Source: an uncultured Eubacteriales bacterium (GTDB taxonomy: Bacteria > Bacillota > Clostridia > Christensenellales > CALVMC01). From it: 34,453 nt of DNA. Below the pieces are notes generated by a model that was not told the DNA's origin, did not search any database, and worked only from the letters and a program-made list of their open reading frames with translations. Location of the stretch: assembly GCA_949296455.1 (NCBI GenBank), contig CASFOZ010000010.1, positions 1 through 34,453 of the forward strand, in the 5' to 3' direction. This document shows positions 1-7,647 of this stretch, piece after piece (the stretch's first letter is position 1; each line of letters starts with the position of its first letter). The translations under genes and the position numbers were made by a program.

Positions 1-167
1 ATAGAATATGTTTAATAATGTAAATATTTAAATTTATTAAACAAAATCATATATTATAGTCATATTATAAATACATTTGAAAGATAAGTCAATATCGGCT
101 TTCAATCGAAATTAAAATATTTAATATTTTGAAATAGAAAATCGGATATATAATTTTAAAACAGCGA
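1..167. other. AT-rich non-coding end of window
   Basis: This stretch lies downstream of the LRR surface gene that reads leftward. I see no open frame, RNA gene or clear hairpin-plus-T-tract terminator. The transcription end of the SipW operon may lie beyond the window edge. Confidence 0.5.
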
Positions 168-1985
168 TTATTCTTTCAAAGTAAAATATCCGGGTGAAGA
201 AGTTCCGCCATCGATACGGGCATAGGTTTTGTCGGTGTAGGAAGAGCTATAGGTCGTTCCCGCACCGCCGACAAGATTTGAGCAGTTAGAAAACATGGTA
301 TTGGAACTAGTTACTTTATTTGTATTAAAACTGTTGCTTGCATATATGGTTTTGAGATTTGAGCAGTATTGGAACATACTAAACATATTTATAACATTAC
401 TTGTGTCGAAACTGCTTACATCAAGAGAAGTGAGAACTCTGCAAAAATAGAACATATAAGACATATATGTAACCTTACTTGTGTTAAAACTGCTTACATT
501 AAGGGAAGTTAGAGCAGAGCAGGAAGAGAACATACTAGACATATCTGTAACATTACTTGTGTTGAAACTGCTTACATTAAGGGAAGTTAGAGCAGAGCAG
601 GAAGAGAACATATAAGACATATTTGTAACATTACTTGTGTCGAGCATGGTAAGGTTTTCGATAGAGGTAAGGCTTTTAAGGCTTTTGAAAAACTCCGACG
701 AGTTTGGATTTGCTATAAAGGTGTCGCCTGATTTTGTTAAAATGTAGGCTACCGTTCCTACTTTGTAAAGGGAATAGGTGCCTGTTCCTGCGGTATCAAC
801 GGGGGTAGGGGTTGCAGAGGAAACGGCGGAAGAGTAGTCTGAGTATTTGCCGAAAATTACTTTTGTTGTATCGGTTCCGATAAGTGATTTCATTTCAGAA
901 CCCGTTTTAAGAATGTAAATAGCTGTAAAGTAGCCGGGTGAAGAAGTTCCGCCGTCGATACGGGCATAGGTTTTGTTGGTGTAGGAAGAGTTAAAGGTCG
1001 TTCCCGCACCTCCGACAAGTTTTGAGCAGTTACGAAACATATTAGTGGAATTGGTTACTTTATCGGTATTAAAACTGTTGCTTGCATATATGGTTTTGAG
1101 ATTTGAGCAGTAAGAGAACATATAAACCATATTTGTAACATTACTTGTGTCGAATGAGCTTAAATCAAGAGAAGTGAGAGCAGCGCAATAAGAGAACATA
1201 CAAGACATATTTTTAACATTACTTGTGTTGAAACCGCTTACATCAAGAGAAGTGAGAGCGTTGCAGTAATCGAACATATAAGACATATCTGTAACATTAC
1301 TTGTGTCGAAACCGCTTACATCAAGAGAAGTGAGAGCGTTGCAGTAATCGAACATATAAGACATATCTGTAACATTACTAGTGTCGAAATCACTTAAATC
1401 GAGAGAAGTGAGCGAGCTGCAGCGATAGAACATCCAAACAAAAGTATTTACCGAACTTGTATCGAAACTGCTTACATTAAGGGAAGTGAGAGACCTGCAG
1501 CTATAGAACATATGAGACATATCTGTAACATTACTTGTGTCGAGCATGGTAAGATTTTCGATAGAGGTAAGGCTCTGAAGGTTTCTGAAAAACTCCGACG
1601 AGTCGGGATTTGCTATAAAGGTGTCGCCGTAATTTGTTAAAATGTAAACTACCGTTCCTACTTTGTAAAGGGAATAGGCGCCCGTTCCTGCTGTATCAAC
1701 GGGGGTAGGGGTTGCAGAGGAAACGGCGGAAGAGTAGTCTGAGTATTTGCCGAAGATTACTTTTGTCGTATCGGTTCCGATAAGGGTATTAAGCTCAGAG
1801 CCGGTTTTTAAAGTGAAATCGGTTTGTGAAAATATATTGGTAACATTGTTGCTTTTATCGGAAAAGAAGGAAAGGGTATCGCTGCTTAAAAAGGCAAGCA
1901 GGATAAGAGAACAAAAAAGCGTCACGATAAGTAATATCGTAATTAACTTTTGCTTTTTCAATTTTCTTTCATTCGTTTTTTCCAT
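168..1985 (-). CDS. DUF285 (BspA-like) leucine-rich-repeat surface protein with SipW-type signal
   Basis: A 605-residue exported protein. Residues 12-34 form a hydrophobic segment followed by a LAFLSSDTLSFFSD...NVTNIFS stretch that resembles the signal of SipW-processed (TasA/camelysin-type) proteins. The body is two homologous halves, about 58-358 and 359-605. Each starts with an LKTGSE...LIGTDTTKVIFGKYSD segment, continues with 26-residue repeats of the form LTSLDVSxFDTSNVTDMSxMF, and ends GGTSSPGYF. These repeats are typical of DUF285/BspA-like surface LRR proteins, which are often adhesins. It is the last gene of the operon headed by the signal peptidase at 4752 (33 bases after the preceding gene), so it is probably processed by that peptidase and displayed with the small exported proteins. 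No LPXTG or other wall anchor is visible. The ribosome site (AAAGAG) is weak. Family is confident; ligand unknown. Confidence 0.88.
   Translation of the reverse strand: MEKTNERKLKKQKLITILLIVTLFCSLILLAFLSSDTLSFFSDKSNNVTNIFSQTDFTLKTGSELNTLIGTDTTKVIFGKYSDYSSAVSSATPTPVDTAGTGAYSLYKVGTVVYILTNYGDTFIANPDSSEFFRNLQSLTSIENLTMLDTSNVTDMSHMFYSCRSLTSLNVSSFDTSSVNTFVWMFYRCSSLTSLDLSDFDTSNVTDMSYMFDYCNALTSLDVSGFDTSNVTDMSYMFDYCNALTSLDVSGFNTSNVKNMSCMFSYCAALTSLDLSSFDTSNVTNMVYMFSYCSNLKTIYASNSFNTDKVTNSTNMFRNCSKLVGGAGTTFNSSYTNKTYARIDGGTSSPGYFTAIYILKTGSEMKSLIGTDTTKVIFGKYSDYSSAVSSATPTPVDTAGTGTYSLYKVGTVAYILTKSGDTFIANPNSSEFFKSLKSLTSIENLTMLDTSNVTNMSYMFSSCSALTSLNVSSFNTSNVTDMSSMFSSCSALTSLNVSSFNTSKVTYMSYMFYFCRVLTSLDVSSFDTSNVINMFSMFQYCSNLKTIYASNSFNTNKVTSSNTMFSNCSNLVGGAGTTYSSSYTDKTYARIDGGTSSPGYFTLKE
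489..644 (-). repeat. second 78-bp tandem DNA repeat in LRR gene
   Basis: The segment starting at 489 is repeated from 567 with a 78-base period and only a few differences. It lies in the C-terminal half of the LRR protein, showing that unit expansion occurred independently in both halves. Confidence 0.8.
1240..1395 (-). repeat. 78-bp tandem DNA repeat inside LRR gene
   Basis: Two consecutive 26-codon LRR units are almost identical at the DNA level: the segment from 1240 recurs from 1318, a 78-base period. This implies a recent unit duplication or gene conversion. Confidence 0.85.
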
Positions 1986-2018
1986 AGCGCACTCTTTAAA
2001 TTACCTTTATAAGTTTTT

Positions 2019-2534
2019 TTATACCGGCCAGCCTGTTGCGTCGAAGGGGGTGGAGCCGTTATTTTCGCTTGCCACGCCGTAAACGGTGATTTTCAGTTCT
2101 ATGATTTTACCTATAAAACTGCTTGAGATATTTTCGCCCTTAAAATGCATTTTTGTGAACAACGCATTTGTGGTATTGTCTTTTGTCAAAGCAGTATTGT
2201 AGTAGTAATATCCGTCTTTAAAGGTCCAGGAGGTATCGGATATATTGAATTCGATATAATTGTCTATATCGGCAGTATTACCGTCTATTGTCAAAGAAAG
2301 GGCGATTTTAAGATAAGCCGAAGTATCCCCGGTATTTTTAACCGTCACAATATTGTCGACGGTATCGCCGGGAAGGATGGTCTGCTCCTTTGCCGTCTGA
2401 AAAAGATTAAGTTTTACATTGCCTGAAACGATAACATCGATATTCGGAATCACTGTGTAAAGCGTAGTCATTGTAAATGATAAAAATATCACCAATATCA
2501 ATGTTACCGATACTAACAGTACCTTTCTTTTCAT
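2019..2534 (-). CDS. small exported SipW/TasA-associated-type protein
   Basis: A 171-residue protein with an N-terminal hydrophobic segment (about 5-28), then a beta-rich ectodomain. A GNVKLNLFQT stretch is followed by a PGDTVDNIVTVKNTGDTSAY motif, which resembles camelysin/TasA-like and other alternate-signal proteins found next to SipW peptidases. Unlike its two upstream neighbours it lacks a clear GTVAYxT-type cleavage motif, so it may keep its membrane anchor and act as a base or assembly partner; that is inference. It has a strong ribosome site (AAGGAGG). It is separated from the upstream gene by 147 bases containing a 21-base palindrome, and from the LRR gene by 33 bases. Confidence 0.75.
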   Translation of the reverse strand: MKRKVLLVSVTLILVIFLSFTMTTLYTVIPNIDVIVSGNVKLNLFQTAKEQTILPGDTVDNIVTVKNTGDTSAYLKIALSLTIDGNTADIDNYIEFNISDTSWTFKDGYYYYNTALTKDNTTNALFTKMHFKGENISSSFIGKIIELKITVYGVASENNGSTPFDATGWPV

Positions 2535-2621
2535 CGGCAGACCTCCTTTTTATAATTTTAATTACAATAAACGATTAAATTATATTTAAGTTTAACAGTT
2601 TACTGTCGGCTTTTTATTGTA

Positions 2622-2642
2622 TAAACTTAAAGTTTAAGTTTA
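2622..2642. promoter_or_regulatory. 21-base perfect palindrome within SipW operon
   Basis: TAAACTTAAA-G-TTTAAGTTTA is a perfect inverted repeat around position 2632, in the largest internal gap of the operon. A related half (TTAAGTTTAA) lies near 2586. It could be a regulator-binding site or a weak RNA hairpin. No T-tract follows, so I do not call it a terminator. Confidence 0.4.
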
Positions 2643-2681
2643 TTATTTGACATAAAAGTATATTCAGATTATCCCTAAAAC

Positions 2682-3326
2682 CTATTTCCAATACAATTCG
2701 AAAGCTTCTTTTGCGCTGCTTCCGGTATTTGCGCTTTGTATTGCGTCTGCGCTTATTATGAGATTAAAATTGGATATCGCATAAATATCTTCGGTTGTGA
2801 ATTGCGTAGGGATAATAATGTACTCGAACAGTGTGGCGGTATTTTCGGCTTCGAGGACATTATTTAAATAAAAGACAAAGGTAAGGGTGTCCGATTGGCT
2901 GTCATAAGAGACCTCATCGGACAAAGTCCATACTTTATCGTCATATCCGCCGAATATCTCAGTAATTTCTATTCCGTACTTATCGCAGGATATTATCCAT
3001 TGATTAGCGTTTGTCAGACTTACAATCATTCGTATCCATTGTCCGTACAAACCGGTGTTTTGTATAGTGGGGTCTTTTTTAAATATATCGCCCGGTTTTA
3101 CATCGTAGTAAGTCTGTCCGCTTTCGGTTTGTCCGCTATCAATAGTTTCGTATATTCTGATTGAAAATATTTCGTCAGGACTTACAGGGTTTTCAGAGTC
3201 GTAGCTTGCAACCATGAAACGGTTTGTAATGCTGTCCTTCGCTGTCAGAAATGCGACCGTACCTATTGAAATCAGAACGAGTATCAATACTGAGACGGCA
3301 ATTATAAATATCCGCCTTTTGTTCAT
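2682..3326 (-). CDS. SipW-dependent exported protein (TasA/camelysin-like)
   Basis: A 214-residue secreted protein. Residues 5-25 are hydrophobic and run into GTVAFLTAKDSITNRF, the characteristic alternate signal cleaved by SipW-type peptidases. The mature part contains a DVKPGDIFKKDPTIQNTG motif near residues 77-94 and a predicted beta-sandwich composition, as in camelysin/CalY/TasA relatives that form extracellular fibres or associate with them. The start at 3326 is preceded by AAAGGT. It lies 16 bases after the preceding gene in the operon. Fibre formation is inferred from the family and not visible in the sequence. Confidence 0.8.
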   Translation of the reverse strand: MNKRRIFIIAVSVLILVLISIGTVAFLTAKDSITNRFMVASYDSENPVSPDEIFSIRIYETIDSGQTESGQTYYDVKPGDIFKKDPTIQNTGLYGQWIRMIVSLTNANQWIISCDKYGIEITEIFGGYDDKVWTLSDEVSYDSQSDTLTFVFYLNNVLEAENTATLFEYIIIPTQFTTEDIYAISNFNLIISADAIQSANTGSSAKEAFELYWK

Positions 3327-3342
3327 ATTTTACCTTTTTTAA

Positions 3343-4065
3343 TTATTCTACAAAGCAAGCGGTAAACGCAGATTGAGCATTTTCAAATCCGCCTGCCTGA
3401 CAAACATAAGCTTCGAATTTAAGCTGACCGAGTTGTTTTCCGTCCGAACCGGTATCGGTGTCGTTTAACGAGGAAGCCGCAGTTATTTTATTATCGGTTA
3501 ATATACCGACATCGACAAGGTCGTCACTTGCAGCACCCGTTTGCACGGCATTTTTATAGCAGTAAACCTTTTCGCCGGCTGCAAGACCGCTTACCGATAT
3601 TTCCGTCCAGTCGCCGGTTACGCTATATGTAAAGTTATTGCTTGTGGTATCGGTTATTTTGATAAATACATAAACTGAAACATCTTCAACTATGTTAAGA
3701 GTAAGTTTCGGATCTTTCGGAATTTCCAAGCCGGGAACGACTTTATCGTATGTGTTTTGCAGTATGCGGGTATTTGCCGTATTCGATAAAGTGTAATTAC
3801 CGTTAGCATATTCGGCTTTGCTTTCAAGCAGATAAAAACCTGCCGTAATAATACTTGAAACGCTTGGATCTGCATTAGTTCCCGCCGCAGGGTTGGTAGG
3901 GTCTACAAGCTGTCCTCCGCCTGCTGCAATAAAGGTATTTACAAGGGCTTTACTTCCGTTAACCGAGGCTTGCAGATAAGCTACCGTTCCGAGTGCGCCT
4001 ATCGAAAAAATAAGCACAACGGCAAGTACTATAAACAAAGTTTTTTTGTTGACTTTTGTTTTCAT
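3343..4065 (-). CDS. SipW-dependent exported protein (TasA/camelysin-like), probable major subunit
   Basis: A 240-residue secreted protein directly downstream of the signal peptidase (33-base gap). The signal is a hydrophobic segment at about 9-25 leading into GTVAYLQASVNGSKALVNTF, a SipW-type cleavage region. The mature part has a PGLEIPKDPKLTLNIVEDVSVYVFIKI-like stretch (about 109-135), which matches the proline-glycine then N/D plus beta-strand pattern of alternate-signal proteins. It carries the best ribosome site of the operon (CAGGAGG, 7 bases before ATG). Its position next to the peptidase and its strong translation signal suggest an abundant structural subunit. No closer family was recognised. 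Confidence 0.78.
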   Translation of the reverse strand: MKTKVNKKTLFIVLAVVLIFSIGALGTVAYLQASVNGSKALVNTFIAAGGGQLVDPTNPAAGTNADPSVSSIITAGFYLLESKAEYANGNYTLSNTANTRILQNTYDKVVPGLEIPKDPKLTLNIVEDVSVYVFIKITDTTSNNFTYSVTGDWTEISVSGLAAGEKVYCYKNAVQTGAASDDLVDVGILTDNKITAASSLNDTDTGSDGKQLGQLKFEAYVCQAGGFENAQSAFTACFVE

Positions 4066-4098
4066 TTTAACCTCCTGTTTTTATATCAATTTAATTTT

Positions 4099-4752
4099 TT
4101 ATTTTTTATCCAAGTAATTTACTTGATTTTCCCTATTTAAATTTTCTGTTTCGGTTTTCGTATCGGGCAGGGGAATCGATTCTTTATCTTCTGTTACCGA
4201 TTTATGTTCCGCACCGTTCGATTCTTTTGGTTGCGGTGATTTTTTATCGCATTTACCTTTCATAAATATTTCAGGTAAAATCATTAGTAATATAATCGAT
4301 AAAATTATTATTATAACTACGATTATTCCGGGCGGGTTGCTTATAAAGTTTGAAACATAACCTAATTTAGGTATTGAAAATTCAACCGTGCCGAGAACAT
4401 TGTTATAATTTACCGCTTTATCATTATTTTCGTTAGCGTCTCCTTTTGTTATAAAGCTTTTGTTTTCAGTATCTATTTCCACGACTCTGTGGGTAATTAT
4501 TACGTCGGTGCCGTCTGCTTTATAAGTGATTATATCGCCCGTTTGTATTTCTTTAAATTCTGCGCTTTTTATATATATTAAATCGCCTGCGCTGAATTGA
4601 GGGGACATCGAGTCCGATAAAACAGTGTACGGCACATATCCGAAAATGCGAAACCCTGCAAATACAATCACAGTCAATACTATTACCGCTAATATAACCC
4701 AAGTAAATATTGACCATATTTTTTTCAATAATTTAATTTTATTTTTATACAT
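4099..4752 (-). CDS. sipW: signal peptidase I, ER/SipW type
   Basis: A 217-residue membrane serine protease of family S26B. The catalytic Ser is S48 in LSDSMSP. The general base is His88 in ITHRV, where ordinary bacterial type I peptidases have Lys; this Ser-His arrangement defines the SipW/ER class. D105 in TKGDANENND is the conserved downstream acidic site. Transmembrane segments lie at about 14-36 and 140-163. A hydrophilic tail of about 50 residues (168-217) follows and is not part of the core family. It heads the operon with three alternate-signal substrates and the LRR protein, so it presumably cleaves them. Its own ribosome site is weak, while the promoter upstream is near consensus. 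Confidence 0.93.
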   Translation of the reverse strand: MYKNKIKLLKKIWSIFTWVILAVIVLTVIVFAGFRIFGYVPYTVLSDSMSPQFSAGDLIYIKSAEFKEIQTGDIITYKADGTDVIITHRVVEIDTENKSFITKGDANENNDKAVNYNNVLGTVEFSIPKLGYVSNFISNPPGIIVVIIIILSIILLMILPEIFMKGKCDKKSPQPKESNGAEHKSVTEDKESIPLPDTKTETENLNRENQVNYLDKK

Positions 4753-4822
4753 TTCTTTATTGCATATTCGGTTTAATTTAGCCGCACAGTAAACTTTAAA
4801 TTAACTGCTATACTATATATAT

Positions 4823-4851
4823 ATTATAAATATTTTGTTATTTTAAGTCAA
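4823..4851 (-). promoter_or_regulatory. promoter of SipW operon
   Basis: On the minus strand, TTGACT (4846-4851) and TATAAT (4823-4828) are separated by 17 bases. This gives a leader of roughly 65 bases before the signal peptidase start. Confidence 0.75.
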
Positions 4852-4974
4852 TATCTAATAATTGGAAATACTTAAAAAATACTTTTTTTGACAAATTTTT
4901 ATTAAATTTTGCAAAGTAAAAAATAAAAGTTGCAAATATTTTTTTATCTATTTCAAATTTGTTGTTATTAAAGT

Positions 4975-5003
4975 CAAAAAAAAAGATTTGCATAAGCAAA
5001 TCT
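4975..5003 (-). terminator. intrinsic terminator after tRNA-Leu(CAG)
   Basis: AGATTTGC / GCAAATCT (8-base stem, 4-base loop, 4984-5003) is followed on the minus strand by a run of T residues. It starts immediately after the tRNA CCA end and separates the tRNA from the SipW operon promoter. Confidence 0.85.
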
Positions 5004-5004
5004 C

Positions 5005-5089
5005 TGGTGCGAGAGACGGGACTTGAACCCACACAGTGTTACCTATATGAACCTGAATCATACGCGTCTGCCAATTCCGCCACTCTCGC
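5005..5089 (-). tRNA. tRNA-Leu (anticodon CAG)
   Basis: An 85-base class II tRNA with encoded CCA. The acceptor GCGAGAG pairs with CUCUCGC. The anticodon arm UAUGA-UUCAGGU-UCAUA gives anticodon CAG (reads CUG). It has a long variable arm and a T arm GGGUUCAAGUCCC. Confidence 0.97.
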
Positions 5090-5100
5090 TCGACTTTTTG

Positions 5101-5129
5101 ATTTTATATTAATTTGTTATTATTGTCAA
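5101..5129 (-). promoter_or_regulatory. promoter of tRNA-Leu(CAG)
   Basis: On the minus strand TTGACA (5124-5129) and TAAAAT (5101-5106) are separated by 17 bases and lie just upstream of the tRNA 5' end. Confidence 0.7.
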
Positions 5130-5140
5130 TAAATTAATAA

Positions 5141-6403
5141 TTATTGACTTTGTTCGTAGTCAATTATTTTTTTATCTTTATTGGATTTTATAATTGCCGT
5201 TACCAAAATCAATCCGAGAAGGGGAATTATCGCTGCGCAAAGTATTCCGATACGCATGGAAAGCTGAGTTGAAGTTATTCCTAAATTTTCCGCTAAATTA
5301 ATTATTTCTTTGCACTCTTCCAAATTATCGGAAATCAGAGTTACGCCGGTAGGACCAAGAGCAGCTCCCAAATCGTTTGCAAAATAAAGCAGTCCGAAAA
5401 GACTTACTCCTGCGCCCGAAAAAAGATTCCCTGCTATCGATACTGCACCCGGCACTATTAAACTTATCGAAAACCCTATTATCATACACGAAATAACGGT
5501 AAGAGCGGTATTAGGGCTTATTGCAATTAATATAAAACACAAAAACGATATTATCATTCCGTATAACATTGTTTTTTCGAGATTGATTTTCAAACAGTAT
5601 TTTGAGTAAAGTATACGACCAAGAGCCAGCATTACGGCAAAGCCGAATATACCTAAAATATCGCCTAAAATTTTACTTATCCCGAGTCCGCTTTCAAGAT
5701 ATGCCGAACCCCATTGGGAAATTATCTGTTCGAGTGCGCCGCCTGTAAAAATAATTACAAAAAGCATAAGAAAATGTTTGTTTTTTATGAAACTTCTTAT
5801 AGGCTGTCTTTCTTCTTTCGGTATCGTGCAGTTTAACGGGACAAAGGAAAAAAGAATCAGACAACTTAACGGGAATATCAGCCAGACAGAAGTTATTATC
5901 TGCCAATTTTGCGCACCTATAAAATATACAAGCAGGGTGGTAATAAGTACTACCGACGCCTGTCCCCAGGCAAGAAAGGAATGAAGAAAACTTATAGATT
6001 TACAGTTATGTTCTTGTGATAGCGATGATATAATGGGACTTAAAAGAACTTCTAAAAGACCTCCCGCTACCGAAAAAATTGCCGTTCCTATTATCATTCC
6101 CGTATAAACGCAGTTTGCAAATATTATGGGCGATAAAATAAAAATCAAAAAACCGCAGATTGCAAGTAAACTTGCACCTATACAAAATTTTCTGTAACCG
6201 AATCTGTCCACAAGGGGACCGAATAAAATATCGGACAGCGTTTGCGCAAGAAAGTTTACAAGGGTAATTATTCCTAATTGAGTTATGCTTAGCCCGAATA
6301 TCTCTTTCAAAGGAATAAAAAGTATCGGAATTAAGTTAATTATTATTGCTTGCGTGAAATTACCCAAATAACAGGCGGCGGCAGTTAATTTAAAATTTTT
6401 CAT
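5141..6403 (-). CDS. MFS transporter
   Basis: A 420-residue integral membrane protein with about 12 hydrophobic segments. The MFS motif A equivalent, GPLVDRFGYRKF, lies in the loop between TM2 and TM3 (about residues 62-73). A second-half counterpart includes GRILYSKYCLKINLEKT after a LGIFGFAVMLALGR segment. The overall pattern (SQEHNCKSISFLHSFLAWGQASV in TM4-5) is like sugar/fucose-type or other gut-clostridial MFS permeases, but the substrate cannot be assigned. The start has GGAGAAC upstream. It is a single gene between two tRNA-Leu genes; the downstream tRNA has its own promoter overlapping the gene's 3' flank. Confidence 0.88.
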   Translation of the reverse strand: MKNFKLTAAACYLGNFTQAIIINLIPILFIPLKEIFGLSITQLGIITLVNFLAQTLSDILFGPLVDRFGYRKFCIGASLLAICGFLIFILSPIIFANCVYTGMIIGTAIFSVAGGLLEVLLSPIISSLSQEHNCKSISFLHSFLAWGQASVVLITTLLVYFIGAQNWQIITSVWLIFPLSCLILFSFVPLNCTIPKEERQPIRSFIKNKHFLMLFVIIFTGGALEQIISQWGSAYLESGLGISKILGDILGIFGFAVMLALGRILYSKYCLKINLEKTMLYGMIISFLCFILIAISPNTALTVISCMIIGFSISLIVPGAVSIAGNLFSGAGVSLFGLLYFANDLGAALGPTGVTLISDNLEECKEIINLAENLGITSTQLSMRIGILCAAIIPLLGLILVTAIIKSNKDKKIIDYEQSQ

Positions 6404-6742
6404 CTGTTCTCCGAAAGTCTAATCGTTAAATCGTTTGGATAATATATAATATGCCGTCTTAAATATTCGGTGTTACCCTTTAAAATCCGTAAAAATTAAT
6501 TTTATTTTTATTTATCCAATAAAAAAATAAGACAAAAAGATTAAAGTATTTTAAAAACAAATTAAAAAAACGTTTAAATATTCTTAAAAATCAAATTAAA
6601 GAAACAATTAACATAAAAACCGTAAATTTAATATAGAAATATAACTCAATGTACAAATAATTATAAAAGTATTTATATTAATATTCCATAATTGTTGCTA
6701 ATTGATTTCTTTTATGATAGAATATTTAAGCAGTTCAGATTT
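6404..6742. other. intergenic gap holding only promoter sequence
   Basis: AT-rich 339-base region between the leftward MFS gene and the rightward tRNA-Leu. Apart from the tRNA promoter (6695-6723) and the MFS ribosome site I see no gene, RNA structure or repeat. Confidence 0.6.
6695..6723 (+). promoter_or_regulatory. promoter of tRNA-Leu(CAA)
   Basis: TTGCTA (6695-6700) and TAGAAT (6718-6723) with a 17-base spacer, about 20 bases before the mature tRNA. Confidence 0.65.
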
Positions 6743-6828
6743 GCCGAAGTGGTGAAATGGCAGACGCGCCAGACTCAAAATCTGGTGAGGGCGACCTCGT
6801 GCGGGTTCAAGTCCCGCCTTCGGCACCA
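6743..6828 (+). tRNA. tRNA-Leu (anticodon CAA)
   Basis: An 86-base class II tRNA with encoded CCA. Acceptor GCCGAAG pairs with CUUCGGC. The anticodon arm CCAGA-CUCAAAA-UCUGG gives anticodon CAA (reads UUG). The variable arm and the T arm GCGGGUUCAAGUCCCGC are canonical. Confidence 0.98.
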
Positions 6829-6831
6829 AAA

Positions 6832-6858
6832 AAGAACCGATTTATCGGTTCTTTTTTA
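6832..6858 (+). terminator. intrinsic terminator after tRNA-Leu(CAA)
   Basis: AAGAACCGA / TCGGTTCTT with a 4-base loop and a following T-run, immediately after the tRNA. Confidence 0.9.
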
Positions 6859-6962
6859 TAATTTATTTAACGGTTGATTTCATTATCGTAATTTGGATTT
6901 AATTTATTTATGGAATTTAATATGGTTATATTTAATAAAAAATCATTATGTATTGATTTATT

Positions 6963-7577
6963 TTAATTGAATAAATTCATACCTATGTTATCTTTTTTTA
7001 CGGAAGTTATTTTTGTTTCAAGATAATTTTTAAGTTTTTTAGGATTTTTAATATATTGTGTATTTATATCCCAACCTTGTCCCATACGGTCTATCCTAAT
7101 ATTTCCGTAATTAAATATCTGTCCCCATATTGACTGTTCAATGTTGACAGATAAAATAGGTGTCATTAATGCATTATGTTCTTTTCGGTTAAATATGCCA
7201 CTGTACATTTTTATTTTATCGGTATATATTTCTATTTTAAAAAATTTAGTTTCAAAAAATGTAAACAATATAACTGCGAGACATATCCCAAATATAATAA
7301 AATAAAAAATTGACGAAGTTTTATATTCATCGACAGTCGATGCAACCATTGATATTGCCGATATTAAACTTATTAATGCCAATATCAAACATATAGGAAG
7401 TCTGATTTTGTAATACCATATTGAACGCCTTGCAGTATATTCAAGTAACGACGGTGCGTTTTTGTTAACACTATCAGTGTTCAAAGCGTTATTTTCATTT
7501 TCGCTTATACTGTAACCGCAAAAAGGGCAGAATGATACATTATCGGAAATTTCTTTTTTACAATTTTTACATAGCAT
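6963..7577 (-). CDS. zinc-ribbon, two-TM, bacterial PH-domain membrane protein
   Basis: A 204-residue protein when started at 7577. That ATG has AAGGAG seven bases upstream, whereas a longer frame to 7676 would overlap the divergent regulator and lacks a site. Residues 1-22 form a zinc ribbon with CxxC pairs C3/C6 and C17/C20. Two transmembrane segments follow (about 59-81 and 89-109), then a bPH2/DUF304-like domain (about 112-190) including the signature stretch of a short basic strand and an IFNYGNIRI motif. Such proteins are found at bacterial membranes with unknown roles. It is divergently transcribed from an XRE repressor gene and the operators between them could regulate both. Confidence 0.8.
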   Translation of the reverse strand: MLCKNCKKEISDNVSFCPFCGYSISENENNALNTDSVNKNAPSLLEYTARRSIWYYKIRLPICLILALISLISAISMVASTVDEYKTSSIFYFIIFGICLAVILFTFFETKFFKIEIYTDKIKMYSGIFNRKEHNALMTPILSVNIEQSIWGQIFNYGNIRIDRMGQGWDINTQYIKNPKKLKNYLETKITSVKKDNIGMNLFN

Positions 7578-7592
7578 AATACAACTCCTTAT

Positions 7593-7631
7593 ATACCAAA
7601 TCGGGATAATTATAATATACCAAAATGGTAT
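7593..7631. promoter_or_regulatory. paired palindromic operators between XRE gene and zinc-ribbon gene
   Basis: A perfect inverted repeat ATACCAAAATGGTAT lies at 7617-7631. A degenerate copy ATACCAAATCGGGAT lies at 7593-7607, exactly 24 bases upstream. Between and over them lie TATAAT sequences (7611-7616 and 7629-7634). This is the arrangement expected for an autoregulating XRE/Cro-type repressor controlling both divergent genes. Confidence 0.65.
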
Positions 7632-7647
7632 AATTGTGTCAAGAAAA

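Noticed and set aside
489-1395. Regular repeats that could suggest a CRISPR array or minisatellite
   Set aside because: The 78-base units are in frame and encode DUF285 leucine-rich repeats; there are no unique spacers.
1747-2426. Plus-strand open frames opposite the exported-protein genes
   Set aside because: Antisense shadows of genes with good motifs and ribosome sites on the minus strand.
4838-5032. Minus-strand open frame of 64 codons
   Set aside because: It overlaps the tRNA-Leu 3' end, its terminator and the SipW operon promoter and has coding-unlike composition.
6692-6877. Plus-strand open frame of 61 codons
   Set aside because: It spans tRNA-Leu(CAA) and its terminator.
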